This document shows positions 9,401 to 18,131 of a stretch of 58,443 nucleotides of DNA, one piece after another. The notes under the pieces are model-generated. The model made no database searches, was not told the origin of the DNA, and saw nothing but the letters and a program-made list of their open reading frames with translations. The translations under genes were made by a program, and so were the position numbers. How positions within the stretch are numbered: the stretch's first letter is position 1; each line of letters begins with the position of its first letter. Source of the DNA: Candidatus Latescibacterota bacterium (GTDB lineage: Bacteria; Latescibacterota; UBA2968; UBA8231); NCBI GenBank assembly GCA_020852055.1, contig JADZBP010000049.1:1-58443 (forward strand), in the 5' to 3' direction.

Positions 9401-12119
9401 CGTACGGATTGGCCTTCAGGCCGCTGCGCACCCCGGTGTCCACGGTATCCGGCCCGGCCGGGTCGATATGCTGGATCACCGGTTTGTGCAGCACGGTCAC
9501 CGGCCCGGAACTGACGGCAAAGACCGGCGGGTTCTTCTGGTCGTCGGCCACCAGGTAGATATAGTACCTGCCGCTGGGCACCTTGAGGATGGAGGCGAAG
9601 AGCGCCGAGGTCTTGAGGCCGGAGGGCGGGTCGTCCCAGGCATAGGTCTGGCTGTTGCCCTCGGTGAAGTCGTCGGTGCCGGCGGTGTTGACGGTGGCGA
9701 CATCGTTCTCGTCGGCGATCAGGGTGGCGAAGATGCGGATATCCTGCACCGTGCGCAGACTGTTGCCCGGATAGGCGTACAGGGCGGCCTTGAGCCCGCT
9801 GCTGCTGAGGTTGTCGTCGGCGTCGTTGAGGCTGTAGGTGATGGCAAAGGAGGTATTGGCGGTGTCGTTGACCCCGTCGGGCTGGGCGATGGACACCGTG
9901 GGCCGGTTGCTGGAAGGCAGGATGTCGATGTCGGCCCCCAACTGGAAGTAGGTGCCGGCCGCCACGAAGGAACCCAGGGGACTGGTGGCCACCCGCAGGG
10001 TGCGCGCCCCCTTGCCGGTGCCCTCAGCGCTGGCGGTGCTGTTGGTCACCACCTGCAGGTTGGTGGCCGAATCGCTGCCCAGCACGTTGAGCTTGACCAG
10101 CAGGCCGATCTTGTCGTCGTCGTCGCCCCACTCGTTGGTGGTGGTCGAATCGTCGTTCACCGCCCCGTCGAAATACTTGTCGTCGTCGGCCAGGGTGCTG
10201 CCCACGGTTTCCCATTCCCCCGACAGGAAGCCGTCGGTGCTGCCGCCGGCAGCCCCCAGCCCGGCCCCCTCACTGGGGTCGGCGGCGTGGACGTAGACGG
10301 GGTTGTGGGTCAGTTCGGCGATCACCGTCTGGGGGTTTACCGGCGCATAACTCAGGGTGTACTGATACCCCCCGACCGGCACCGACTGGTCCTCCCAGGT
10401 GATATCGCGGCCCAGCACCGTGAAGTAGGGGTGGTGGTTGACGTTGGTGATATTGCCCAGGCCAAAACCCTCCCCGGTGCCGCCGGCAAAGGCCAGAAAG
10501 AGGTTGTCGGTCTCGGGGTGCTGGGCCAGGGCGGGGCTCAGCAGGAAGACGTCGGTGCTGGCGATGCCGTCCTGGGTGCCGCTGCCGTCCGAATCGTCGT
10601 CGGCCACCTTCTCGGGCAGGGTCCAACTGGCCCCATTGTAGGTGGCGTAGAAGAGGTCGTGTTCGCCGCTGCTGCTGTACCCGGCCGAAAAGGCGATGTG
10701 CAGGTCGCCCCGGTCCTCGAGGCGTTCGTCCACCAGCGCGCTGACCCGCTCCGTGAGTTCCCAGTCCAACTCGATGTTGTACTTCTGGGTGCCGTCGGCG
10801 AAGAGCGCCGGCGCCGCGGTGTTCCAGGCCGCCGCTGCCGTGCCCCAGCTGGCATTGTTGCCTACCGCGCCCAGGTCGGTGTAGCTGTTGAAGTAGATCC
10901 CTTCGACCGGGGTGTTGGTGCCGTATTTGTACACCGCGTAGACCTTGTCCGGCACCCGCAGCCGATCGATGGCCAGGCTGGGGAAATAGTATTGCACCGT
11001 GGTCTCGAGGGCGGCGTTGGTGGCCGAGGCGTTGTCGAAGGTCGCCACACTGGCCCCGTCGGCGGTCTGGTTCCAGCCCGAGGTGCCCACCTCCACCCAG
11101 GAGGTATCGCTGCGCAGACGCCGGTGTTCGATGCGGTTGTCGGTGTCGTTGTAGGACAACACGTGCAGGGCATCGCTGTCCCCCACCTTCAGGTCGGGGC
11201 CGGTGTTGCGGTCGGCGTCCGGGTCGAGGCGCACCCCGCCGCTGCCGCTGAGGCCGTCCTCGCCGGTGGGCATCATGGTGAAGGGCGAGGTATACTTGTT
11301 CACCTTGGCCAACATCACGTCGTCGCCGCCCGTGCCCTTCGACGCCCCGCGCACGTAGGCGATGAAGATATTGTCGCGGTCGTCGATGGCCATCCGCGGA
11401 AAGGCGCAGTTGCGGCCTTCGGCGGTGCCGATATTGTTGACGATCACCGGCGTCTGCCAGGTGATGCCCCCGTCCTGCGAGTAGTTGAAGTAGACGTTTT
11501 TGTGGCGGGCGTGGGAGGCGGTGGAGACAAAGGCGTAGGCGATGCGCGGCTGGCCGCCGCTGCTGACCTCCAGGTCGAGGGTCGAGAAGGAGGCGCCGTT
11601 GCCGTTGGTGGTGAGCGGATGGTAGGTCAGGCTGCCCGAGACGCTGACCGGGGTGGTGAAACTGGCCCCCCCGTCGGTGCTGCGCGCGTACATGACCTTG
11701 TAGACCGGGGTGACGCCCCCGTTGAAGACGCTGCCATTGGAAAGGCCGGCCTGCTCGATCCAGGCCAGGTGTACGGTGGGAAAGAGGGTGGCGCTGGTGA
11801 CCCCCGGGGCAAGCTGGTCCGAGCCCAGGCCAAAGGGCGCCACATCCACCATCGCCACATCCACCTGCATGCCGTCGGTGTCGGTGGTGCTGAGCTGGTC
11901 GCTCTTCTCGATGGCGTGGAAGTTGCCGATCACCGGGTAGGTGATGGTGGCGGCCTGGTTGAGGTCCACCCGCACACTGAGGGTATCCCCGACAACAAAG
12001 TTGGCGGTGGTGCTGCTGTCCTGGGGGGAAAAACCCACGGGGGTGCGGTTCTCGAAGATGGGCGCGGTGGCCAGGGCCGGCACGGCCCACAGGAGCAGCA
12101 GGGGCAGGACGCGGCGCAT
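6486..12119 (-). CDS. Giant secreted multidomain protein A: BNR propeller, Ig-like repeats, cohesin-like, dockerin, sorting domain
   Basis: 1,877 residues. Signal peptide MRRVLPLLLLWAVPALATA. Residues ~25-600 carry Asp-box motifs (STDGGASF, SQDGGITW) typical of sialidase-like beta-propellers. Residues ~650-1300 hold repeated Ig-like units with YxYxVADDQK / YLYAVASD strands. A cohesin-like domain (~1310-1450) and a prealbumin-like unit (~1470-1560) follow, then a two-EF-hand dockerin-like segment (1565-1623: GDVTEDNEIDEDDIN and ADLNNDLRVGVEDLT), a second cohesin-like domain, and a FlgD/type A sorting module (1788-1877, NYPNPFNPSTT, ending MALVK). The start is 2 bases after the stop of its paralogue at 12122, implying one transcript. 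Catalysis is not shown: sialidase active-site residues were not identified. Likely cell-surface or released; binding partner unknown. Confidence 0.85.
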   Translation of the reverse strand: MRRVLPLLLLWAVPALATAPIFENRTPVGFSPQDSSTTANFVVGDTLSVRVDLNQAATITYPVIGNFHAIEKSDQLSTTDTDGMQVDVAMVDVAPFGLGSDQLAPGVTSATLFPTVHLAWIEQAGLSNGSVFNGGVTPVYKVMYARSTDGGASFTTPVSVSGSLTYHPLTTNGNGASFSTLDLEVSSGGQPRIAYAFVSTASHARHKNVYFNYSQDGGITWQTPVIVNNIGTAEGRNCAFPRMAIDDRDNIFIAYVRGASKGTGGDDVMLAKVNKYTSPFTMMPTGEDGLSGSGGVRLDPDADRNTGPDLKVGDSDALHVLSYNDTDNRIEHRRLRSDTSWVEVGTSGWNQTADGASVATFDNASATNAALETTVQYYFPSLAIDRLRVPDKVYAVYKYGTNTPVEGIYFNSYTDLGAVGNNASWGTAAAAWNTAAPALFADGTQKYNIELDWELTERVSALVDERLEDRGDLHIAFSAGYSSSGEHDLFYATYNGASWTLPEKVADDDSDGSGTQDGIASTDVFLLSPALAQHPETDNLFLAFAGGTGEGFGLGNITNVNHHPYFTVLGRDITWEDQSVPVGGYQYTLSYAPVNPQTVIAELTHNPVYVHAADPSEGAGLGAAGGSTDGFLSGEWETVGSTLADDDKYFDGAVNDDSTTTNEWGDDDDKIGLLVKLNVLGSDSATNLQVVTNSTASAEGTGKGARTLRVATSPLGSFVAAGTYFQLGADIDILPSSNRPTVSIAQPDGVNDTANTSFAITYSLNDADDNLSSSGLKAALYAYPGNSLRTVQDIRIFATLIADENDVATVNTAGTDDFTEGNSQTYAWDDPPSGLKTSALFASILKVPSGRYYIYLVADDQKNPPVFAVSSGPVTVLHKPVIQHIDPAGPDTVDTGVRSGLKANPYDLDFSVVDYDSQARVQLFYAAATGITSLSAKGTYPSQNFVLGKSVAGTRGTAITATTSLSSHDHEYSWDIRSPLIPQGLYYLYAVASDSVSAVVGNSTGALVLRHSPSFVFYEPARDTQRQVFSRSQPIYTVQWQKGPGDQDLDHNATIDLYFTTDDPAVTDHSTDAGASATSLTGDTDTRLIVSGLTENSDGPSDLYSWNLRSPANSVPVSGTRVWLYAVVSDGAGNVQVSRGGSLVVTHTPHILLKTRMPEIGQGDIIRLDWDDYLVDDGASTDDAYIRLYAATTSGLTTLQAVEAAHPVILNSSDGTTAGTLTSLRESGNNTYNWDTKTSTFALTEGTYTVYAGISADPTFSDNTTGQLSQASNALVVKAGSGLSPHLSLSPSRAVVGVGDTLTFEILVQSGGVAAEVVSAVVDLQSTALSVVNSGSPFTDLGVAMSGGSVVENTTSSTKLKFTKTKPGGELLGTAADPVRLASFQVVIGNSASGTYSIKFDDTSALNLVGNSVTLKKSTGMSMQSAQVQTVGRGRIEATVLLEGRSSPIGNGNHSTLLDVHLRLPGSTTDVVESRFRSANDDLSSTTDTVEVQTSSSGALTLYSVPSGRYVLTVKDTSHLSGRTDTILVRNGEVLTLTSSHGLFASDVRGDASFLLGQEGRELKAGDVTEDNEIDEDDINAIDAAWGTNTSAAYFKSADLNNDLRVGVEDLTLTSSNISNTTGSGAPPVFKPAARRNNLEAGVEITTPAFAGEWRRDAEIELVFQARGLGDLAGYALELEYDPAELEVVDQSLSAGSIFSGNPQGYSRRVEQGPGRVAVAAARRGRIWYAAGEGELLRLRIKLQHDGYPASLQLREGTFLASSYERTRMQLLNDPTELALPQVFTLGPNYPNPFNPSTTIPYTVPLAQRSGTQVAVEIYDLLGQRVRTLVQEPMKPGYYRAEWDGLDQGGQSVGSGVYFCRVRVGDQVQVRKMALVK

Positions 12120-12121
12120 GG

Positions 12122-15100
12122 CTATTTCACCATCACCATCTTGCGGGTCTGCCGGAAGGCCCCCAGCTCGAGCTGCACGAAGTACAGGCCGGCGGCCACC
12201 TGCCGACCCAGTTCATCGCGGCCATCCCAGTCAGCCGTGTGGTACCCCGGCGCCAGGGTGCCGGCCACCAGGGTGCGCACCCGCTGCCCGAGCACGTCGT
12301 AGATGCAGAGTTTCACCTGCTGGCGTTGGGGTACCGAGAAGGGGATCACCGTGCTGGGGTTGAAGGGATTGGGGTAGTTCTGGGCCAGGGCCGGCTGAGT
12401 GGGCAGCAACCAGTCGGCCAGGCTCTTGCCCGCACGGACCGCCACGGGCTCATAGTCGGGGGCCAGCAAGATCCCCTCTCCCAGATGCAATGCGCCTTCG
12501 GCGCCTTCGCGCAGCACTGCAAAACGCAGGGTCGCCAGCTCGCCCGAGCCGCGCGCCTGCCAGCGTTTGCCGATGCGCGCCCCCACCAGCCGCACCCGCC
12601 CCGCCTCGGGAACCGCGTCGAAGACCGCCCCGCGCGGATTGGCCGCAAAGATGCCGCCGGCCTTCACCTCCCCCGGCAGCAGGCGCAGGTACTCGGGATC
12701 GTAGTCGAGATTGAGCTCATACCCGGCCAGCGCGTCCAGTTCCCCGGCGCTGATGTCCACCTCCACCTCCTGCCCGGGAACCAGGGGGTGGAACTGCCGG
12801 GGCCGCACCTCGACGAGGGCGTCGCCGTTGGCCCGCCGCCCCACCACCGGCTTGTACACCGGCGGGGCGCCGAAGCCCTCGCTGTTGCCGAAGTTCGAGG
12901 TGGTCACCGTCAGGTCGGCGGCGCCGACGCTGTTGTCGTTGTTGATGTCGGCCTGTTTGAAACTGGTCGCGGTGGTGGTGGTGCCCCAGGCGGCGAGGAT
13001 CAGGTTGACATCGTCCTCGTTGATCTCGTTGTCCTCGCTGACATCCCCGGCGATGAGCTGCCGCCCGTTCGAGGCCAGCATACCCGCCGCGTCGCCGCGC
13101 AGGTCGGAGGCGAAAAACCCGTTGTTGTTGCCCGAACTGATGGTCACTGTCTCGCCGTTGCGCACCACAATCGTATCGGTCCTCCCGCTGACGTGACTGG
13201 TATCCTTGACCGTCAGCACATAGCGGCCCGCCGGCACACTGACCAGGGTGAGGGCCCCGGCGGCGCTGGTCTGCACCTCCACCGTGTCGGTGGTGCTGGT
13301 CAGATCGTCGTTGGCGGAGAGGAATTTGGCGTCGCTGACATCGACGGTGCTGCCCGGCAGCCGCAGGTGCACGTCGAGCAGGGTGGCGTGGTTGCCGGTG
13401 CCCAGGGGCGCAGTGCGCCCCTCCAGCTCCACAGTGGCGCTGATCTGCCCGCGCGACACCCGGCTCAACTGCGGGTCCAGCAGGCTCAAGCCCTCGCCAT
13501 CGTCGAGCGGATCACTCTTGTTCACCACCCCCAGCACGCTGCCGGTGGAGCCGCCCGAGAAGGTCACCGAGGGGCTGGCCACCAGGCCGCTGCCAGCCAC
13601 CAACTGGAAACGGGCCAGGGCCACCGGCGAGGTGGTGGTGCCCACCGCCTGGCCGGAGAAGGTGGACTTGGAAAAACGCAACTGGCTGGCAGAGCTTTTG
13701 TAGGTATTCTCAATGGGGCTGACCCCGGCGAAGACATTGCCCAGATCGACGAAGGGCTGGGTGCCCGAGGCCGAACTCTGGTCGACCACCGAGAAGCTGC
13801 CGTCGTTCAGCTTGAGCACCACCTGGGCGAAATTGATCGGCGAGGTGTACTGCACCATCACGTCGTAGGTCAGGGTGTCGCCCCGGGCCACGGTGCGGTC
13901 GGTGGGCGCCAGGCTGATGTTGGGGGTGCTGCCCGCCCCGCCGATGGCCAGGGCGGTGGAGCTGCGGCTCAGGGTGGTGGCGGTGTTGTTGCTGAAGGTG
14001 GCGTCCTTGCTGATGGCGGCGTACACGTAATAAGAGGTGGCCGCGGCGCCGAAGAGTTTGGTGTTCCAGTCGAAGAAGTTGACGCTGTCCTCGCGCACGC
14101 TGCGCAGGGTGCCGCTCTGGGTGCCGTCGGCACTGTTGATCAGGAAGGTGGTGGTGCCGTTCACCGCCGCATCCAGGGTCGCCAGGGTGGTCAGGGCGTT
14201 GTTGGTGGAGGCGTAGAGGCGGATATAGGCGTTGTCGGTGCTCTGCCCGTCATCGACCAGGTAGTCGTCCCACTCCACCCGCAACACGTCGTTCTTCGAG
14301 AAGCTGGCGTAATCGTCGAGTTTGGAACTGAGCAGGGTGATGCGCGGATCGTGGGTCAGGGTGAGTGAGCCGCCCAGGGCCACACTGCTGTTGTTGTGGC
14401 TGTCGCTGATGCGGGCGTAGAGCCAGACCTGGTCGCCGTCTTCGGGCATGTCGTTGGGCGGGTTGCGGAAGGTCCAGACATACATGTCGCTGGAACCACC
14501 GCTGTTCTCGCTGAGACCCTTGACCAGGATGCGGGTGTCGGCATCCTTGAGCAGCGAATCCGGGTACGCCTCGTAGTTGGTGGTCGCCGGACTGTCGGTG
14601 GTGAAGTACAGGTCGATGGTGGCGTTGTCGTCGAAATCCTGATCGCCCGACCCCTTCTGCCACTGGATGGTATATACTGGCTGGGACCCGGTGTTCACCC
14701 GGCGATGGGTGTCCTTGGGCGGCTCGTAGAAGACGAAGGAAGGCGAGTGTTTGACCGCCAACTGGGCGGTGCTCTGCCCCACCGTGGTATAGGTCGAGTC
14801 GGAGGCCACCACATAGATGAAGTAGCTGCCCTCTTTCACCGTGGTGCGGGTGCTGTTGTCGGTCACCGAATCGGCCACATTCCAGGCGTACTCGGTGTGA
14901 CCGCTGGTCAGGGTGTCCGATCCGGGAATGGCGATGGCCCGCTTGCCGCTGCGGCTCTTGCCGAGGGCGAAACTGAGGCTGGGGTAGCGGCCGATGACCG
15001 ACACCGAGGTCAGGCCGCTGACCGCCGAATAGAAGAGCTGCACCTCGGTCGAACCCTGGCGGTCGAAGTCGCGCACCCGGAAATCCAGGTCGTAGGGATT

Positions 15101-17812
15101 GGCCTTGATGCCGGTGCGCACCCCGGTGTCTACGGTATCGGCGCGGCTGGGATCAACGTAGTCCACCAGGGGTTTGTGCCGGATCGCCAGGGGGCCGCTG
15201 CTGCGGGTGAAGACTGGCAGGTTCTTCTGGTCGTCGGCCACCAGGTAGATATAGTAGTTGCCCGTGGGCACCTTGTACACCGAGGCGAAGAGCAGGGACT
15301 GCAGAGCCGAGGTGGGCTCGTCCCAGGTATAGACCTGGGAGGCGCCCTCCAAAAAGTCGTTGCTGCCGCTGGTGTTCACGGTGGTGGCGTCGTTCTCGTC
15401 GACGATCAGGGTGCCGAAGATGCGGATATCCTGCACCGTCGACAGGGTGCTGTCGGGCGAGAAGTAGAGGGCTGCCCGCAGGTTGCTGGACCCCAGGTCG
15501 TCGTCCGGGTCGCTCAGGTCGTAGCTGATGGGGTACGAGGTATTGGCCGAATCCGCCACCCCGTCGGGCTGGGTGATACGCACGGTGGGCGCGGTGTTCG
15601 AGTCGATGATATCGATGTTGGCGCCCAGCGCAAAGAAACTGCCGGCGGCCACAAAGGAACCCAGCGGGCTGGTGCCCACCCGCACCGTGCGCGCCCCCTT
15701 GCCGGTGCCCGCCGAACTGGCGGTGCTGTTGGTCACCACCTGCAGGTTGGTGGAGGAATCGCTGCCCAGCACGTTGAGTTTGACCAGCAACCCAACCTTG
15801 TCGTCGTCGTCCCCCCACTCGTTGTCGGTGGCGGACTCCTCGTTGAGGCGTCCCTCGAAGAACTTGTCGTCGTCGGCCAGGGTGCTGCCCACGGTCTCCC
15901 ACTCCCCGGTCAGAAAGCCATCGGTGCTTTTCTTGCCCGTGGCCCCCAGGCCGGTGCCGCTGAGGTTGTCGGCGGCATGTACATACACCACCTGATCCGA
16001 GATCCCGGTGGTGGTCTGGTGCGGGTTGACCGGGGTGTACTCGAGATCGTAGGCATAGCCGCCCACCGGCACCGATTGGTCCTCATAGGAGACCGCCCGG
16101 CCCAGGACCTTGAAATAGGCGTGGTGATTGACGTTGGTGACCTGATCCACGCCCAGGCCCTCGGCTGTACCGCCCACGAAGGTCATGTAGAGGTTGGGAT
16201 CGTCGCTGCGTTTGGCAATCATCGGGGCGGCGAGGAAGACGTCGGTGCTGGCGATGCCGTCCTGGGTGCCGGTGTCGGAGTCGTCGTCGGCCACCTTCTC
16301 GGGCAGGGTCCAACTGGCCCCGTCGTAGAAACCGTAGTACACGTCCTGCTCGTTGCGGCTGCTGTACCCGGCGGTGAAGACGATGTGCAATTCCCCGCGG
16401 TCGGTGCGCCGGTCGTCGACCACGGCGCTCACCGGCTCGGTGACCTTCCAGTCCAGCTCGACGTTGTACTTCTGGTTGCCGTCCTGGAACACCGGCGAGG
16501 TGGCCGAACTCCACACCGGCGCGGCCTGGGCGGTGCTCCAGCCGGCGCTGCCGCCCACCGCGTTGTCGTAGGTGTAGCGGTTGAAGAAGATGGTCTCGTA
16601 GGTGGCATCGCCGTACTTGTAGAGGGCATAGACCCGGTTGGGGGAACTCACCCGGTCCACCACCACGGTGGGAAAGTAGAAGAGCGCGTTCACTTCGAGG
16701 GCGGCGTTGGCCGCCGAGGAGTTGTTGAAATCATCGACGCTGGCCCCGTCGCTGTTCTGGTTCCAGCCGCCGCTGCCCACCAGGCTCCACGAGTCGGCCA
16801 GCAGGGTTTTGTGCTCGATGCGGTTATCGGTGTCGTTGTAGTACACCAGGTGCAACACATCGCCGGTGCCCCGGTCGATGGAGGGTCCGGTCTGGCGGTC
16901 GCCGTCCGGGGCGATGCGCACCCCGCCGGCGCTGCCCGTGGTGCCCAGCGAACCCACCCGCTCCATGGTGAAGGGACTGGTCTGGCGATTGACCTTGGCC
17001 AACATGATGTCGTCGGCCCCGGTGCCCGGACTGGAACCCCGCACGTAGCTGATGAAGACATTATCCCGCTGGTCGATGACCATGCGCGGAAAGGCGGTGT
17101 CGCGGCCCTGGGTGTTGCCCACCGTGGCGGTGTCGTTCACCACCACCGCGCCGTTGGCCGGCAGCCAGGTAGCTCCCCCGTCCTCGGAGTGGTTGAAGTA
17201 CACGTTGTTCGGGGTGGTGGCGAAGCGCACGGTGTTGCCGTCCGGGGACGAGTTGAAGGCGTAGGCGATGCGGGGATTGCCCCGGCTGTCCACCTCGAGG
17301 TCCACGGTGGAAAAGGAGGTGCCGGCCCCGTTGAGGGTCAACAGGTCGAAACGCAGACTGCCGGAGACCGCCACCGGGCTGGAAAAGGTAGCGCCGTTGT
17401 CGTTGCTGCGGGAATAACGCACCAGATACACCGGCGTGCTCACCGGCGATACCACCTCCCGGCTGATCCACGCCATATGTACGGTACTGGTGCCCGAGAC
17501 CGCCACATCCGCCCGCATGCCGTCCACGTCGGCGGTTTCGATGGCCTCGCTGCGCTCCAGGTTGTGGAAGTCGCCGATGACCGGGTAGGTCGGGGTGGCG
17601 GCCTGGTTGAGATCGGCGCGCACCGTGACCCTTTCGCCTTCGATGAAGGTCTGGCGGGCGGTGCTGTCGCGCAGCGAGAACCCCGCTGGCGTCCGGTTCT
17701 CAAAGGTTGGGATGGCCCCGTGGCTCGCCCGGCCCAGCAGCAGGCCGGCGAAGAGCAGGCAGGTGATCAGAGGGCGATGGGGCAGCGCGTTTATCAAGCG
17801 TCCATTCCTCAT
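12122..17812 (-). CDS. Giant secreted multidomain protein B, paralogue of A
   Basis: 1,896 residues with the same module order as its downstream neighbour: signal peptide (hydrophobic LITCLLFAGLLLG), Asp-box propeller (SNDNGATF, SEDGGATW), Ig-like repeats, cohesin-like domain (~1325-1470), prealbumin-like unit, dockerin-like segment 1588-1646 (GDVSEDNEINEDDVN, ADINNDNSVGAADLT), second cohesin-like domain, and a sorting module from ~1811 (QNYPNPFNPSTVIPF, ending MVMVK). The two proteins align along their whole length, so this is an old tandem duplication. ATG 17812 lacks a convincing ribosome-binding site; a TTG five codons later has AGGA eight bases ahead and is an alternative. First gene of the pair. 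Confidence 0.85.
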   Translation of the reverse strand: MRNGRLINALPHRPLITCLLFAGLLLGRASHGAIPTFENRTPAGFSLRDSTARQTFIEGERVTVRADLNQAATPTYPVIGDFHNLERSEAIETADVDGMRADVAVSGTSTVHMAWISREVVSPVSTPVYLVRYSRSNDNGATFSSPVAVSGSLRFDLLTLNGAGTSFSTVDLEVDSRGNPRIAYAFNSSPDGNTVRFATTPNNVYFNHSEDGGATWLPANGAVVVNDTATVGNTQGRDTAFPRMVIDQRDNVFISYVRGSSPGTGADDIMLAKVNRQTSPFTMERVGSLGTTGSAGGVRIAPDGDRQTGPSIDRGTGDVLHLVYYNDTDNRIEHKTLLADSWSLVGSGGWNQNSDGASVDDFNNSSAANAALEVNALFYFPTVVVDRVSSPNRVYALYKYGDATYETIFFNRYTYDNAVGGSAGWSTAQAAPVWSSATSPVFQDGNQKYNVELDWKVTEPVSAVVDDRRTDRGELHIVFTAGYSSRNEQDVYYGFYDGASWTLPEKVADDDSDTGTQDGIASTDVFLAAPMIAKRSDDPNLYMTFVGGTAEGLGVDQVTNVNHHAYFKVLGRAVSYEDQSVPVGGYAYDLEYTPVNPHQTTTGISDQVVYVHAADNLSGTGLGATGKKSTDGFLTGEWETVGSTLADDDKFFEGRLNEESATDNEWGDDDDKVGLLVKLNVLGSDSSTNLQVVTNSTASSAGTGKGARTVRVGTSPLGSFVAAGSFFALGANIDIIDSNTAPTVRITQPDGVADSANTSYPISYDLSDPDDDLGSSNLRAALYFSPDSTLSTVQDIRIFGTLIVDENDATTVNTSGSNDFLEGASQVYTWDEPTSALQSLLFASVYKVPTGNYYIYLVADDQKNLPVFTRSSGPLAIRHKPLVDYVDPSRADTVDTGVRTGIKANPYDLDFRVRDFDRQGSTEVQLFYSAVSGLTSVSVIGRYPSLSFALGKSRSGKRAIAIPGSDTLTSGHTEYAWNVADSVTDNSTRTTVKEGSYFIYVVASDSTYTTVGQSTAQLAVKHSPSFVFYEPPKDTHRRVNTGSQPVYTIQWQKGSGDQDFDDNATIDLYFTTDSPATTNYEAYPDSLLKDADTRILVKGLSENSGGSSDMYVWTFRNPPNDMPEDGDQVWLYARISDSHNNSSVALGGSLTLTHDPRITLLSSKLDDYASFSKNDVLRVEWDDYLVDDGQSTDNAYIRLYASTNNALTTLATLDAAVNGTTTFLINSADGTQSGTLRSVREDSVNFFDWNTKLFGAAATSYYVYAAISKDATFSNNTATTLSRSSTALAIGGAGSTPNISLAPTDRTVARGDTLTYDVMVQYTSPINFAQVVLKLNDGSFSVVDQSSASGTQPFVDLGNVFAGVSPIENTYKSSASQLRFSKSTFSGQAVGTTTSPVALARFQLVAGSGLVASPSVTFSGGSTGSVLGVVNKSDPLDDGEGLSLLDPQLSRVSRGQISATVELEGRTAPLGTGNHATLLDVHLRLPGSTVDVSDAKFLSANDDLTSTTDTVEVQTSAAGALTLVSVPAGRYVLTVKDTSHVSGRTDTIVVRNGETVTISSGNNNGFFASDLRGDAAGMLASNGRQLIAGDVSEDNEINEDDVNLILAAWGTTTTATSFKQADINNDNSVGAADLTVTTSNFGNSEGFGAPPVYKPVVGRRANGDALVEVRPRQFHPLVPGQEVEVDISAGELDALAGYELNLDYDPEYLRLLPGEVKAGGIFAANPRGAVFDAVPEAGRVRLVGARIGKRWQARGSGELATLRFAVLREGAEGALHLGEGILLAPDYEPVAVRAGKSLADWLLPTQPALAQNYPNPFNPSTVIPFSVPQRQQVKLCIYDVLGQRVRTLVAGTLAPGYHTADWDGRDELGRQVAAGLYFVQLELGAFRQTRKMVMVK

Positions 17813-18131
17813 GCAGCGCTGGGCCGCCGCTTCGTGCGGCAGCAGGGCACCCCTCTTTGAGCAACTTCAATGCCATCTCCCCCTCATCGAGACATATCGT
17901 ATTATTTTTACAATCTTTATCCCGCATCTACCCGCAGACCACCATTCCACCCCTGGGAAGATAGTTCCGGTCCCGGAGAGGATCTTTCCGCCCCTCCCCT
18001 GCACCCCACGGCGGGGGTGATCGTCGGAAACTCTTGCCCCACATGGGGAAAAGGCCACCTCCCCTTTTTTCCCGGCCAATGGCATAGGATTTGCACTTTC
18101 TGCCCTGGTCTTTCACCAGGGAGGGCATTCA
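17813..18131. other. Intergenic region between divergent surface-protein genes
   Basis: 319 bases without a gene. It holds an AT-rich patch at ~17890-17935, conspicuous in this GC-rich window and a reasonable place for divergent promoters, and a GC-rich stretch on each side. I could not find a well-spaced -35/-10 pair in either direction. The right end carries a hairpin over the ribosome-binding site of the plus-strand gene, listed separately. Confidence 0.6.
18103..18125 (+). promoter_or_regulatory. Hairpin abutting the ribosome-binding site of the cohesin/Ig gene
   Basis: CCCTGGT (18103-18109), loop CTTTC, ACCAGGG (18115-18121): a perfect 7-bp stem. The Shine-Dalgarno-like GGGAGGG (18119-18125) begins in the 3' arm, six bases before ATG 18132, so folding could limit ribosome access. 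No T-run follows, so it is not a terminator. Confidence 0.45.

Noticed and set aside
7848-12302. A ~1,484-codon open frame on the plus strand, antisense to the giant secreted gene A
   Set aside because: Composition is dominated by Gly, His, Val, Ala and Gln as expected from the mirror of a high-GC gene; it has no recognisable domain, while the minus strand encodes clear motifs and a signal peptide.
14396-17860. A ~1,154-codon open frame on the plus strand antisense to giant gene B
   Set aside because: Same reason: a compositional shadow with no domain and no ribosome-binding site.
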